From positions 1 to 18,459 of the forward strand of contig JAILNO010000146.1 of NCBI GenBank assembly GCA_024691465.1: a DNA stretch of 18,459 nt, written 5' to 3'. The stretch is from Pseudobutyrivibrio sp. (GTDB taxonomy: Bacteria > Bacillota_A > Clostridia > Lachnospirales > Lachnospiraceae). This document shows, piece after piece, positions 1 to 7,897 of this stretch. How positions within the stretch are numbered: position 1 is the first letter of the stretch; every line of letters begins with the position of its first letter. Made by a program: the position numbers and the translations under genes. The notes under the pieces were generated by a model, which was not told where the DNA came from, ran no database searches, and saw only the letters and a program-made list of their open reading frames with translations.

Positions 1-1619
1 CCTCCAAAGATAGCACCTGCAACCATTGCGATGAATGGAAGCTTAGCACCACATGGAATAAATGTAGTTGTCATGATAGTCATCTTACGATCTCTATCGT
101 TCTCAATTGTACGTGAAGCCATGATACCTGGGATACCACAACCTGTACCGATAAGCATTGGAATGAATGACTTACCAGAGAGACCGAACTTTCTGAAGAT
201 ACGGTCCATGATGAAAGCTACACGAGCCATGTAACCGCATGCCTCAAGGAATGCAAGGAAGATGAATAGGATAAGAATCTGTGGTACGAAACCTAAGACT
301 GCACCTACACCTGCTACGATACCGTCGAGAACAAGGCTCTTAACAACATCGTTACAGTTAATTGCATCAAGGACTGACTCAACGAGTACTGGAACACCAG
401 GGACCCATACACCATAGTTAGCTGGGTCTGGCTCTTCATTTGACTCAACATAAGCCTTAGCTGCCTCATAATCCTCTAAGCTAGCTGTCTCATATGTAAC
501 CTCAAGTGTCTCCTCATCCTCAACTGGATAATCGAAATCACCTGTAGGCTCTGTGCCATTCTCCTCAACATATACATCGTAACCATCAACAATGAGCTGG
601 TTAGATGCGAACTCATCTGCTGCGTCATTATAATCGCCAGAACCTATAGCAAATAGGTGCCATCCGTCACCGAATACACCATCATTCGCCCAATCAGTAG
701 CCCATGTACCTACTGTTGTAACTGATACGTAATATACAAGCCACATAACAAGAGCAAAGATTGGAAGAGCAAGGATTCTGTTTGTAACAATCTTATCAAT
801 TTTATCTGAGATTGTAAGCCCCTTTTCTCCCTTCTTAACACAACCATTGATAATAGTACCGATATAGTTGTATCTCTCACCTGTGATAATTGATTCTGCA
901 TCATCATCAAGCTCCTTCTCGCATGAAGCGATATCCTGCTCGATATGATCGATTACATCCTTTGAAAGACCAAGCTTCTCCTGGATCTTCTCATCGCGCT
1001 CAAAGAGCTTGATTGAGTACCATCTCTGTACATTCTCATCAGAGATGTTATGTAGACATAGTTCCTCAATATGAGCAAGTGCATGCTCAACAGAACCATC
1101 AAATCTATGCTTTGGTGACTGAGGCTTAGCCTCGTTAGCTGCCTTGACAGCTGCATCTACGATTTCCTTAAGACCTCTGTTCTTAAGAGCTGAGATCTCA
1201 ATTACTGGAACACCGATTTCCTCTGAAAGCTTAGAGGAGTTAATCTTGTCACCGTTCTTCTCAACCACATCCATCATGTTGATTGCAATGACTACTGGAA
1301 TACCAAGCTCTACAACCTGAGTTGTGAGGTATAGGTTTCTCTCAAGATTAGTTCCATCGATAACATTGATGATTGCATCAGGCTTCTCATCAATAAGATA
1401 GTTACGAGAAACTACTTCCTCTAATGTATATGGTGAAAGTGAATAGATACCTGGAAGATCCACGATCTTAACTTCCTTATCACCCTTATATTTACCTTCT
1501 TTATACTCTACAGTAACACCAGGCCAGTTACCAACGAACTGGTTGGAACCTGTGAGCGCATTAAATAATGTTGTCTTACCGCAGTTTGGATTACCTGCAA
1601 GCGCAATACGAATTCCCAC
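1..1619 (-). CDS. feoB: Ferrous iron transporter FeoB (split-type), C-terminus cut by the window edge
   Basis: This is the GTP-dependent Fe(II) permease of the cytoplasmic membrane. The reading frame is open for 539 codons and runs off the left edge. Start is GTG at 1619, preceded by a purine-rich GAGGAGGAGAG ribosome site. The N-terminal G domain shows GNPNCGKT (residues 9-16), NWPGVTVE (switch I), DLPG (54-57) and NMMD (114-117), then the FeoB spacer region and the first membrane segments, including the Gate motif GCGIPGIMASRT and DRDRKMTIM. A roughly 100-residue, markedly acidic stretch (about nt 405-710) lies between the first membrane helix and the next one, and would face outward; the other FeoB in this window lacks it. 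It follows two feoA genes and is separated from the nearer one by 13 bp, so the three form one operon. FeoB identity is secure; the missing part is the C-terminal membrane half. Confidence 0.96.
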   Translation of the reverse strand, partial: MGIRIALAGNPNCGKTTLFNALTGSNQFVGNWPGVTVEYKEGKYKGDKEVKIVDLPGIYSLSPYTLEEVVSRNYLIDEKPDAIINVIDGTNLERNLYLTTQVVELGIPVVIAINMMDVVEKNGDKINSSKLSEEIGVPVIEISALKNRGLKEIVDAAVKAANEAKPQSPKHRFDGSVEHALAHIEELCLHNISDENVQRWYSIKLFERDEKIQEKLGLSKDVIDHIEQDIASCEKELDDDAESIITGERYNYIGTIINGCVKKGEKGLTISDKIDKIVTNRILALPIFALVMWLVYYVSVTTVGTWATDWANDGVFGDGWHLFAIGSGDYNDAADEFASNQLIVDGYDVYVEENGTEPTGDFDYPVEDEETLEVTYETASLEDYEAAKAYVESNEEPDPANYGVWVPGVPVLVESVLDAINCNDVVKSLVLDGIVAGVGAVLGFVPQILILFIFLAFLEACGYMARVAFIMDRIFRKFGLSGKSFIPMLIGTGCGIPGIMASRTIENDRDRKMTIMTTTFIPCGAKLPFIAMVAGAIFG

Positions 1620-1632
1620 TGTCTCTCCTCCT

Positions 1633-1854
1633 CTATTCTACTACAATCATCTCAGCATCAGCCTTGCGGACTGAAAGCTCATAACCTCTAACAGTTACCT
1701 CCACAGGATCTCCAAGAGGTGCAATCTTACGAACATGTAATTCAACACCCTTTGTGATACCCATGTCCATGATTCTACGCTTAACTGCGCCTTCACCGTT
1801 AAGCTTAGTAACCTTAACGGTTTCGCCAACATTTACATCACGTAATGTCTTCAT
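1633..1854 (-). CDS. feoA: FeoA domain protein (second feoA of the operon)
   Basis: A 73-residue stand-alone FeoA, a small SH3-like cytoplasmic partner of FeoB. The typical signature is present: LRDVNVGETVKVTKLNGEGAVKRRIMDMG followed by a 'hVRKIAPLGDPVEVTVRGYELSVRKADAEMI' pattern ending the domain. I take the ATG at 1854 because AAAGGAG sits 8 nt upstream; an in-frame ATG at 1890 would add 12 residues (MFNTNDNKGEKE), overlap the preceding gene and encode the ribosome site itself. It lies 28 bp after the first feoA and 13 bp before feoB. It closely resembles the FeoA domain fused to the other FeoB in this window (PxGDPxE, GYELxxRxADAE shared), so the two iron systems look like paralogues, one split and one fused. 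Confidence 0.93.
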   Translation of the reverse strand: MKTLRDVNVGETVKVTKLNGEGAVKRRIMDMGITKGVELHVRKIAPLGDPVEVTVRGYELSVRKADAEMIVVE

Positions 1855-1882
1855 TTCTTTCTCTCCTTTATTATCATTTGTA

Positions 1883-2095
1883 TTAAACAAATATCTTTTG
1901 AGCCAACTGCCTATCTACAGCCACTCTTGACTCCTTAACATTAATGATTAGGTTACCCCCAATCTCACTTACCACCGTTACATAGGCACCAGGTACAAAT
2001 CCTAACTCCTGTAGGTGACGCTTCACTTCTTCTGAACCGCCGATACGTTTAATCATTTGTTCCTCGCCAGATGGCGCTACTATTAATGGCATCAT
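1883..2095 (-). CDS. feoA: FeoA domain protein (first feoA of the operon)
   Basis: A 70-residue FeoA-like protein. It has the FeoA core pattern GGSEEVKRHLQELGFVPGAYVTVV and then INVKESRVAVDRQLAQKIFV, which is more divergent than the second FeoA and lacks the PLGDP loop. Start ATG at 2095 follows AAGGA by 8 nt; a second ATG directly follows, so either may be used. This is the first gene downstream of a good extended -10 promoter at 2211-2239. Many anaerobes carry two FeoA proteins ahead of FeoB, one of which may bind and gate FeoB and the other act differently; that division is not established from this sequence. Family assignment is good, individual role unknown. Confidence 0.9.
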   Translation of the reverse strand: MMPLIVAPSGEEQMIKRIGGSEEVKRHLQELGFVPGAYVTVVSEIGGNLIINVKESRVAVDRQLAQKIFV

Positions 2096-2161
2096 ATACT
2101 ACTTCCTTACTTTTATTTATCCCTCAATTAGCTATCTCAGCCCATAATTAATTGTGTCCAA

Positions 2162-2202
2162 CTAATGTTAGCTAATGTGAATTATCGTTAGCCCTCACTA
2201 AC
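2162..2202. promoter_or_regulatory. Clustered TTAG/CTAA inverted repeats, candidate metalloregulator operator
   Basis: Immediately downstream of the feo -10 element lies GTTAG-N6-CTAAC (2187-2202) and, centred about 23 bp away (close to two helical turns), the palindrome TTAGCTAA (2168-2175) with a further CTAA at 2162. TTAG/CTAA half-sites recall DtxR/IdeR/MntR-family boxes, which repress iron or manganese uptake genes. The repeats and positions are seen; the regulator family is inferred and not an exact consensus match. Binding here would block transcription initiation. Confidence 0.45.
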
Positions 2203-2210
2203 GCACGTAT

Positions 2211-2239
2211 AACATATCACAATTTTCGCTAGGTTTCAA
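2211..2239 (-). promoter_or_regulatory. Candidate promoter of the feoA-feoA-feoB operon
   Basis: On the minus strand TTGAAA (2239-2234) is followed after exactly 17 bp by TATGTT (2216-2211), with TG one base upstream of the -10, giving an extended -10 element. Predicted start is near 2203, about 108 nt before the first feoA ATG. No competing promoter was as good in this 250-bp gap. Confidence 0.6.
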
Positions 2240-2300
2240 GTTCCTAACTATAGTTTTCCGCTTTTAATTTTCGAAAGGCGTGTCTTACTTGAATTAGAGA

Positions 2301-2332
2301 AAACAAAAAAGAGTTCCACATATGTGAAACTC
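2301..2332 (-). terminator. Intrinsic terminator after the feoAB fusion gene
   Basis: Read on the minus strand, GAGTTTCACATATGTGGAACTC forms a stem with one mismatch pair (2332-2311), followed at once by TTTTTTGTTT. It lies 19 bp beyond the stop of the fused feoB and ends the hypB-to-feoAB transcript, separating it from the feoA-feoA-feoB promoter. Confidence 0.88.
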
Positions 2333-2350
2333 TGCTAAAGATATTCAATA

Positions 2351-4708
2351 TTAAACTAGACCAATGAGAATTCCTACTGTATGTACTATAAATGTACACC
2401 CCCAAGCGATAGCACACTGCCAAATAACAACCCATAAGGCCCACTTGCTTCCCATCTCCCTTTTTATAGCTGCTATAGCAGCAACGCATGGTGTGTAGAG
2501 AAGCGAGAATACTAACAAACAAAATGCTGTCAGGTGTGACATAGCAGCTTCAACACCTGTACTTCCAAAAAGCACTTCCAATACAGATACCACACTTTCC
2601 TTTGCCATAAATCCAGAAATAAGGGATGTGCAGATTCTCCAATCTCCCAAACCAACAGGGGCAAAGAGTGGTGCTAATCCTCCAGCTATAAGTGCGAGAA
2701 TACTGTCCTTTTGGTCTGATACCAAATTAAGATGTGTATCAAAGCTCTGAAGAATCCAAACAATTACAGTGGCCAGGAAAATAACAGTGAAAGCTCTCTG
2801 TAGGAAATCCTTTGCCTTTTCCCAAAGTAACTGAATTACATTTCTAGCACTAGGTAATCTATAATTAGGCAACTCCATAACAAATGGAACAGCCTCACCT
2901 TTGAATCTAATCTTTTTAAAGAACAATGCCGCAAGCACTCCTAAGAATATACCAAGGAAATACAAAACTGTAATTATAAGCCAGCCATTGTCAGGGAAAA
3001 ATGCCGCCACAAAGAATGTGTAGATTGGAAGCTTCGCTGTACAACTCATAAATGGTGTAAGCAAAATTGTCATCTTCCTATCTCTGTCACTAGGCAATGT
3101 TCTGGTAGACATAACCGCTGGAACAGTACATCCAAATCCAATTAAAAGTGGCACAATACTTCTTCCAGATAATCCGATTTTACGAAGTAGCTTATCCATA
3201 AAAAAGGCCACTCTTGCAATGTAGCCGCTGTCCTCCAATATAGATAAAAAGAAAAACATGGTTATGATGATAGGTAAAAAGCTAAGGACTCCTCCTACGC
3301 CTTCAAAAATACCGCCAATAACAAGCTCTTGAACCGTCACGTTAACATCCGCAGCTATCAGTGCCTTTTCTGTGACTACTGTCAATGCTTCGATTCCTGT
3401 CTCTAGCAAGCCCTGAAGCCATGCTCCTATAACATTAAATGTCAGGAAAAATACAAGTGACATTACGCAAATAAAAATCGGAATGGCTGTGTATTTACCA
3501 GTAAGAAATTTATCAATTTTCTGACTGCGAATATGCTCTTTACTTTCCTTAGGTTTGATTACGCATTCCTTGCATACTTTTTCAATGAAAGCAAATCTCA
3601 TATCAGCCATGGCTGCACTTCTATCAAGACCTCTTTCCTTTTCCATCTGCTTGGTAATATGCTCTAATGTCTCTATTTCGTTTTCGTCTAAATCAAGACT
3701 CTTTATTATCTGTGCATCATTTTCGATTGCCTTGCTAGCTGCAAATCTAACTGGAATATCTGCTCTTTTAGCATGATCTTCCATAAGATGAATAACACCA
3801 TGAATACATCTGTGGACTGCTCCACCGTTATCATTCTCATCGCAGAAATCATCCACCTGAGGTTTTTCCTGATTCTGAGCCACATGAATTGCATGTGCTA
3901 CCAGTTCGTCAATACCTTCATTCTTGGATGCAGAAATAGGTATCACTGGAACCCCAAGCATTTTCTCCATTCGGTTGATGTCCACTGATCCACCGTTGCC
4001 TCTAAGCTCATCCATCATATTAAGGGCAACAACCATAGGAATATTTAGCTCTAGAAGCTGCATGGTCAAATATAGATTTCTTTCGATGTTTGTTGCATCT
4101 ACGATATTAATAATAGCTTTGGGTTTCTCATGTAAAACAAAGTCTCTACTGACCAGCTCCTCGCTTGAATATGGTGACATTGAGTAAATACCAGGAAGGT
4201 CAGTGATCAGAGTATTCTCCTTACCTCGAATAACACCATCTTTTCTATCTACAGTAACTCCTGGGAAATTACCCACATGTTGATTAGAGCCCGTAAGCTG
4301 ATTAAATAGCGTCGTCTTGCCACAGTTCTGGTTTCCCACAAGGGCAAATGTAAGCTGAGTACCTTTAGGAAGAGGCGTCCCCTCCCCCTTTACATGATAC
4401 TTGCCTTCCTCGCCGAGTCCTGGATGGGCAATATCATGCTTACCTTTATCAATGGTAGATTCCTTTTCTTTTATTTCAATATGTTCAACTGGTGTTGCAG
4501 TAATCTGTTCAGCGTCAGCCAGTCTAAGAGTCAGTTCATATCCATGAATACTAAGTTCCATTGGATCACCCATAGGAGCAAGTTTTACCAAAGTAACCTC
4601 AGCTCCTGGAATAACTCCCATATCTAAGAAATGCTGTCGGAGGGCACCTTCCCCTCCGACAGCATCAATTATTGCAGTTTGTCCTATCTGTAAGTCTCTA
4701 ATAGTCAT
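2351..4708 (-). CDS. feoB: FeoA-FeoB fusion, ferrous iron transporter
   Basis: A 785-residue full-length Fe(II) transporter with a FeoA domain fused to the N-terminus (residues about 1-72, ending in PMGDPMELSIHGYELTLRLADAEQI-like FeoA signature), a charged linker (73-118), the G domain and about ten membrane helices. G motifs: GNQNCGKT 125-132, NFPGVTVD switch I, DLPG 160-163, NMMD 220-223, SAS 249-251. The permease part carries GCTVPAVMSTRT and SDRDRKMTILLTPFMSCTAKLPIY, typical FeoB core. The ATG at 4708 is 3 bp after the carbamate kinase stop with only a modest GGAAAG ribosome site, suggesting translational coupling. It is the last gene of the hypB operon and is followed by a strong terminator. 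Fusion of FeoA to FeoB is known in anaerobes; its position behind carbamate kinase is odd. Confidence 0.97.
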   Translation of the reverse strand: MTIRDLQIGQTAIIDAVGGEGALRQHFLDMGVIPGAEVTLVKLAPMGDPMELSIHGYELTLRLADAEQITATPVEHIEIKEKESTIDKGKHDIAHPGLGEEGKYHVKGEGTPLPKGTQLTFALVGNQNCGKTTLFNQLTGSNQHVGNFPGVTVDRKDGVIRGKENTLITDLPGIYSMSPYSSEELVSRDFVLHEKPKAIINIVDATNIERNLYLTMQLLELNIPMVVALNMMDELRGNGGSVDINRMEKMLGVPVIPISASKNEGIDELVAHAIHVAQNQEKPQVDDFCDENDNGGAVHRCIHGVIHLMEDHAKRADIPVRFAASKAIENDAQIIKSLDLDENEIETLEHITKQMEKERGLDRSAAMADMRFAFIEKVCKECVIKPKESKEHIRSQKIDKFLTGKYTAIPIFICVMSLVFFLTFNVIGAWLQGLLETGIEALTVVTEKALIAADVNVTVQELVIGGIFEGVGGVLSFLPIIITMFFFLSILEDSGYIARVAFFMDKLLRKIGLSGRSIVPLLIGFGCTVPAVMSTRTLPSDRDRKMTILLTPFMSCTAKLPIYTFFVAAFFPDNGWLIITVLYFLGIFLGVLAALFFKKIRFKGEAVPFVMELPNYRLPSARNVIQLLWEKAKDFLQRAFTVIFLATVIVWILQSFDTHLNLVSDQKDSILALIAGGLAPLFAPVGLGDWRICTSLISGFMAKESVVSVLEVLFGSTGVEAAMSHLTAFCLLVFSLLYTPCVAAIAAIKREMGSKWALWVVIWQCAIAWGCTFIVHTVGILIGLV

Positions 4709-4711
4709 TTA

Positions 4712-5644
4712 TTACTTTCCAATCATTGTACCAGTCTGGCCTCCAACAGCATTGCCAGCATCTGATAATTTTGTAATCAATACTTTTCTAATAGCTGAAT
4801 CCCCGATGTAATCAATAGCAGCCTGAATCTTAGGTGCCATATCTGTAGCTCCGAACTGTCCCTCATCAAGCATCTTCTTAGCATCCGCCACTGAGATGTA
4901 ATCGAGAGGCTCTTCATTAGGCTTGCCGAAGTTCTTACATACCTTAGTAACTCCTGTAAGTATAACCAGCATGTCAGCATCCAGCTCTGATGCTAACAAT
5001 CCTGCTGCAGTATCTTTCTCAACTACAGCTGATGCACCCTTGAGCTTATTATCCTGAGTGAGTACTGGTATGCCGCCACCGCCTGCTGCAATAACTACCT
5101 GATCTGCATCGCACAGAGCTCTGATAGCATCTATCTCAACTATCTCCATAGGCTTAGGAGCAGCTACAATCCTGCGGTATCCACCCTCTACCTGAACTGT
5201 GTGGTTACCCTTAGCCTCCTCTGCCTCAGCCTCGGCCTCAGTCATGACTCTTCCGATTATCTTAGTAGGCTTGTAGAATGCTTCATCATATGGGTCAACT
5301 GTCACCTGAGTAAGTACAGTGGATACTGGCTTGTATATGCCTCGACCAACCAGCTCTGATCTAATGGCCTGCTGCAAGTCGTAACCGATGTAACCCTGAC
5401 TCATAGCAGAACATACTGACATAGGAGTAGGTGTGTAATCTGGATGATTCTGGTAGAACTCAGATAATGCTGTGTGAATCATACCTACCTGAGGTCCATT
5501 ACTGTGAGTGATAACTACCTGATAATCCTGCTTAATAAACTCAGCAACTGCAACAGCTGTGCGCTTAGTAGCATTCCACTGCTCTAGTACTGTAGTTCCA
5601 AGTGCATCATGTCCCAGTGCAATAACTATTTTCTTTTTTCCCAT
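4712..5644 (-). CDS. arcC: Carbamate kinase
   Basis: A 310-residue amino-acid-kinase-fold enzyme that transfers phosphate from carbamoyl phosphate to ADP, giving ATP, CO2 and ammonia. Family motifs are THSNGPQVGM (about 47-56), VSTVLTQVTVDPYDEAF, PTKIIG, the glycine-rich VIAAGGGGIPV, VVEKDTAAGLLAS and the ILTGVTKV strand. The first glycine loop reads ALGHDALGTT rather than the usual ALGGNAL, a variation in the phosphate-binding loop. I start at the ATG 5644 (MGKKKIV) because GGAGG lies 6 nt upstream; an ATG at 5659 would encode that ribosome site. In its operon it follows adenine deaminase, so it more likely serves purine or carbamoyl-group catabolism than an arginine deiminase pathway, for which no other gene is visible. 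It is not accompanied by a carbamoyltransferase here, so the source of carbamoyl phosphate is unknown. Confidence 0.94.
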   Translation of the reverse strand: MGKKKIVIALGHDALGTTVLEQWNATKRTAVAVAEFIKQDYQVVITHSNGPQVGMIHTALSEFYQNHPDYTPTPMSVCSAMSQGYIGYDLQQAIRSELVGRGIYKPVSTVLTQVTVDPYDEAFYKPTKIIGRVMTEAEAEAEEAKGNHTVQVEGGYRRIVAAPKPMEIVEIDAIRALCDADQVVIAAGGGGIPVLTQDNKLKGASAVVEKDTAAGLLASELDADMLVILTGVTKVCKNFGKPNEEPLDYISVADAKKMLDEGQFGATDMAPKIQAAIDYIGDSAIRKVLITKLSDAGNAVGGQTGTMIGK

Positions 5645-5678
5645 ATGCTGCCTCCACATTATGATTTATGATACTTAT

Positions 5679-5687
5679 ATCTTAGCA
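5679..5687 (-). promoter_or_regulatory. Weak candidate internal promoter before carbamate kinase
   Basis: The 72-bp gap between the VanZ-like gene and arcC holds TGC-TAAGAT (minus strand, 5687-5679), an extended -10 pattern, but no good -35 at 17 bp. It could give extra expression of arcC-feoAB independent of the upstream genes. Confidence 0.25.
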
Positions 5688-5716
5688 TATTACGCCTAAT
5701 GGTAATAGCCAAAAGA

Positions 5717-6157
5717 CTACCTTCTGCGGGATCTCCTGCCATTTGAAAATGCAAGAGCTATAAGCGTCCCAAGGATAACCCCTGAGAAGTCTATCCATAT
5801 GTCTCTAACCTCGCCAGAACGGCCCACCACGAATAGCTGTATGGTCTCATCTATAAAAGCTACGAATAATCCAGTGAGTGCTGGAATTGCAAATCTTGCG
5901 AATCTATCGTATATCTTATCTAAGAATCCCACGGTAAGAAGTATTCCCAGTATTAGGAACTCAGTGATATGTGCTGCCTTCCTAACTATGAACATACCAT
6001 TCTCACTAGTTAATAATGCAGGGAAAAGCTTGCCTAAAAATGCAAGTACTCGTCCACTTTCATGCTCTGATACTGTGGCTGGCTGCATGCTGTGTCCCCA
6101 TATGAGCATAAGCCAGAGAGCAATAATTACTGTTATAAAAATTCTTCTCTTATTCAT
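5717..6157 (-). CDS. VanZ-like small integral membrane protein
   Basis: A 146-residue membrane protein of the VanZ-like family. Visible are an N-terminal helix (residues 6-20), the GHSMQP motif after it, RKAAHITEFLILGILL (59-74) and the family's signature DETIQLFVVGRSGEVRDIWIDFSG stretch (103-126) followed by a last helix and an Arg-rich tail. VanZ itself affects teicoplanin resistance, but most family members have no known function and no van genes are present. I start at ATG 6157 because the first helix begins right there; ribosome-site support is weak. A GTG at 6199 is an alternative that adds 14 residues and overlaps the adenine deaminase gene by 16 bp. It sits between adenine deaminase and carbamate kinase in the same direction; why is unclear. 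Confidence 0.85.
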   Translation of the reverse strand: MNKRRIFITVIIALWLMLIWGHSMQPATVSEHESGRVLAFLGKLFPALLTSENGMFIVRKAAHITEFLILGILLTVGFLDKIYDRFARFAIPALTGLFVAFIDETIQLFVVGRSGEVRDIWIDFSGVILGTLIALAFSNGRRSRRR

Positions 6158-6183
6158 AAATGGTATTGTAACACATCTTCCAT

Positions 6184-7896
6184 CTAAATGAACTGCCACT
6201 TACATACATCCACCACTCCATGGGTGGTAATCCTAAGCTCAGGTATGACAGGAAGCGCTGTAAAGCTAAGTGTCATAAATGGATCGATACCCTTATTAAC
6301 TCCCAAAGCGTAGGCTGCCTCGTGACTTTCATCTAATCTAGTCTTAGCATCCTTGGCATCTATCTCACTCATAAGTCCTGCCACTGGAAGTGGATAGGTC
6401 TTAGTTACTTTTCCCTTATTAAGAACCACTACACCGCCTCCCATGGCCCTAAGCTCATTGATAGCTGCAGCTATGTCCTCCTCGCTGGTTCCGATGGCGA
6501 TTATATTGTGGGCATCATGAGCTACTGATGTGGCTATGGCTCCACTGGTCATGCCGTAACCCTTGATGAATCCGATTCCTATATGGCCTGTGTTCCTATG
6601 CCTCTCAACCACTGCTGCCTTAAGGATATCATGTGCAATATCTATCCTGTCTGCCTCACCCTGATTAGTAGTAATGAGCTGGCCCTCCACCAGGCCAAGC
6701 ACAGGAAGCTTACCGTCATTCTTAAGCATATCTGCTGTCACATCAGGCATGTGGAATGTATCGTGTGACTTATCAATCAGTTCCTTAGATATATGGCTCT
6801 TACAAAGAGCATTCAAATACTCATCTGTAAGCTCCACTCCAGCTTTAAACACACTGTGTATATCCACAGACTCCACATCATTCACCACCACGAAATCTGC
6901 CAAATATCCTGGAGCAATAGCGCCTCTATCGCGAAGTCCAAAGTAAACTCCCGCAGTGCATGAAGCCATCTTATATGCAACCACAGGATCCACTCCCAGG
7001 GATATGGCTTTTCTTATTATATGATCTATGTGCCCCTCATCCATTATGTCATTGATGTGCCTATCATCTGTGCAGAACATGCATCTGGATGCATAAGGCT
7101 CCTTACAAAGTGAGACAAGGGCCTCAAGATTCTGGGCCGCTGTGCCCTCACGAATCATAATCCAAAGACCTGCTCCCAGCTTCTCCATGGCCTCGTCTAT
7201 ATTGGAACACTCATGGTCTGAGAGCACTCCTGCTGCCACATAAGCCATAAGCTTAGAGCCTGTCACAAGAGGTGCGTGCCCATCTATGAGCTTGTTGTTA
7301 GTAATGGCCAGATAGGTCTTGTCCATTACGTCGAACCTGCGGTTCACCACTCCATTGACATCCATGAGCTCCGCCATGCCATACACCCTGTCATGGTGGA
7401 AGAAAGGCTCCATATCCTGAGCATATATCTGAGCTCCGCTCTCATCGAACTCACAGGATGGCACGCAGGAAGGCACCATAAAGAATATATCCATAGGAAG
7501 TCCCTCGGTGGCCTCAAGCATGTACCTGATACCATCTGTCCCCATGACATTGGCAATCTCATGTGGGTCCGTAAGGATTGCTGTAGTCCCGTGCTTCAGC
7601 GCCTCCTTGGCGAATATCTCAGGCACCACAGTAGTACTTTCTATATGAATATGACCATCGATAAATCCAGGCACAATGGTCTTGCCTGTCATATCAATGG
7701 TCATCTTACCCTCATATGAACCTATGCCAGCGAAGCTGCCATGACTGATAGCTATGTCGCCTTTCCTAAACTGGTTAGTAAACACATCCAGAAAGGTTCC
7801 GTTGCGCAGCACTAAGTCAGCTGGCTTCTCTCCAGCTGCCACTTGTAAGAACTCTTGGTACTCGCCACGTGTCATGTGCTTCTGCTGATAAATCAT
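6184..7896 (-). CDS. ade: Adenine deaminase
   Basis: A 570-residue amidohydrolase-superfamily enzyme converting adenine to hypoxanthine and ammonia. Metal-binding motifs are visible: PGFIDGHIHIEST (H82 and H84), TDPHEIANV (H112) and, later, the FCTDDRHINDI and C-terminal HRNTGHIGIGFIKGYG, SVAHDAHNIIAIGT segments typical of the Ade family; the length matches the family. Bacterial Ade enzymes use a binuclear Fe or Mn centre, which fits the iron-transport and metallochaperone genes in the same operon. Start ATG 7896 is chosen because AAAGGAG lies 7-8 nt upstream; the longer frame to 7929 would encode the ribosome site and the end of the preceding gene. The start is 1 bp after the preceding stop (TAGGATG), so translation is coupled. 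No cytosine or guanine deaminase or xanthine dehydrogenase is in the window. Confidence 0.96.
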   Translation of the reverse strand: MIYQQKHMTRGEYQEFLQVAAGEKPADLVLRNGTFLDVFTNQFRKGDIAISHGSFAGIGSYEGKMTIDMTGKTIVPGFIDGHIHIESTTVVPEIFAKEALKHGTTAILTDPHEIANVMGTDGIRYMLEATEGLPMDIFFMVPSCVPSCEFDESGAQIYAQDMEPFFHHDRVYGMAELMDVNGVVNRRFDVMDKTYLAITNNKLIDGHAPLVTGSKLMAYVAAGVLSDHECSNIDEAMEKLGAGLWIMIREGTAAQNLEALVSLCKEPYASRCMFCTDDRHINDIMDEGHIDHIIRKAISLGVDPVVAYKMASCTAGVYFGLRDRGAIAPGYLADFVVVNDVESVDIHSVFKAGVELTDEYLNALCKSHISKELIDKSHDTFHMPDVTADMLKNDGKLPVLGLVEGQLITTNQGEADRIDIAHDILKAAVVERHRNTGHIGIGFIKGYGMTSGAIATSVAHDAHNIIAIGTSEEDIAAAINELRAMGGGVVVLNKGKVTKTYPLPVAGLMSEIDAKDAKTRLDESHEAAYALGVNKGIDPFMTLSFTALPVIPELRITTHGVVDVCKWQFI

Positions 7897-7897
7897 C

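Noticed and set aside
2341..2355. TATTCAATATTAAA occurs here and again near 16696-16709
   Set aside because: A 14-base A+T-rich match is expected about once by chance in a window of this size, and the two contexts (a stop codon and an intergenic gap) do not correspond.
2244..2522. Open frame of 92 codons overlapping the end of the fused feoB and its terminator
   Set aside because: It lies out of frame within the feoB 3' end and runs through the terminator; no ribosome site and no recognisable protein character.
5799..6191. A 130-codon plus-strand open frame across the VanZ-like gene
   Set aside because: Antisense shadow of a membrane protein gene; no upstream ribosome site.
7276..7719. A 147-codon open frame on the plus strand inside adenine deaminase
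   Set aside because: Antisense to a well-conserved enzyme, no ribosome site, His-rich translation typical of a reverse-strand shadow.
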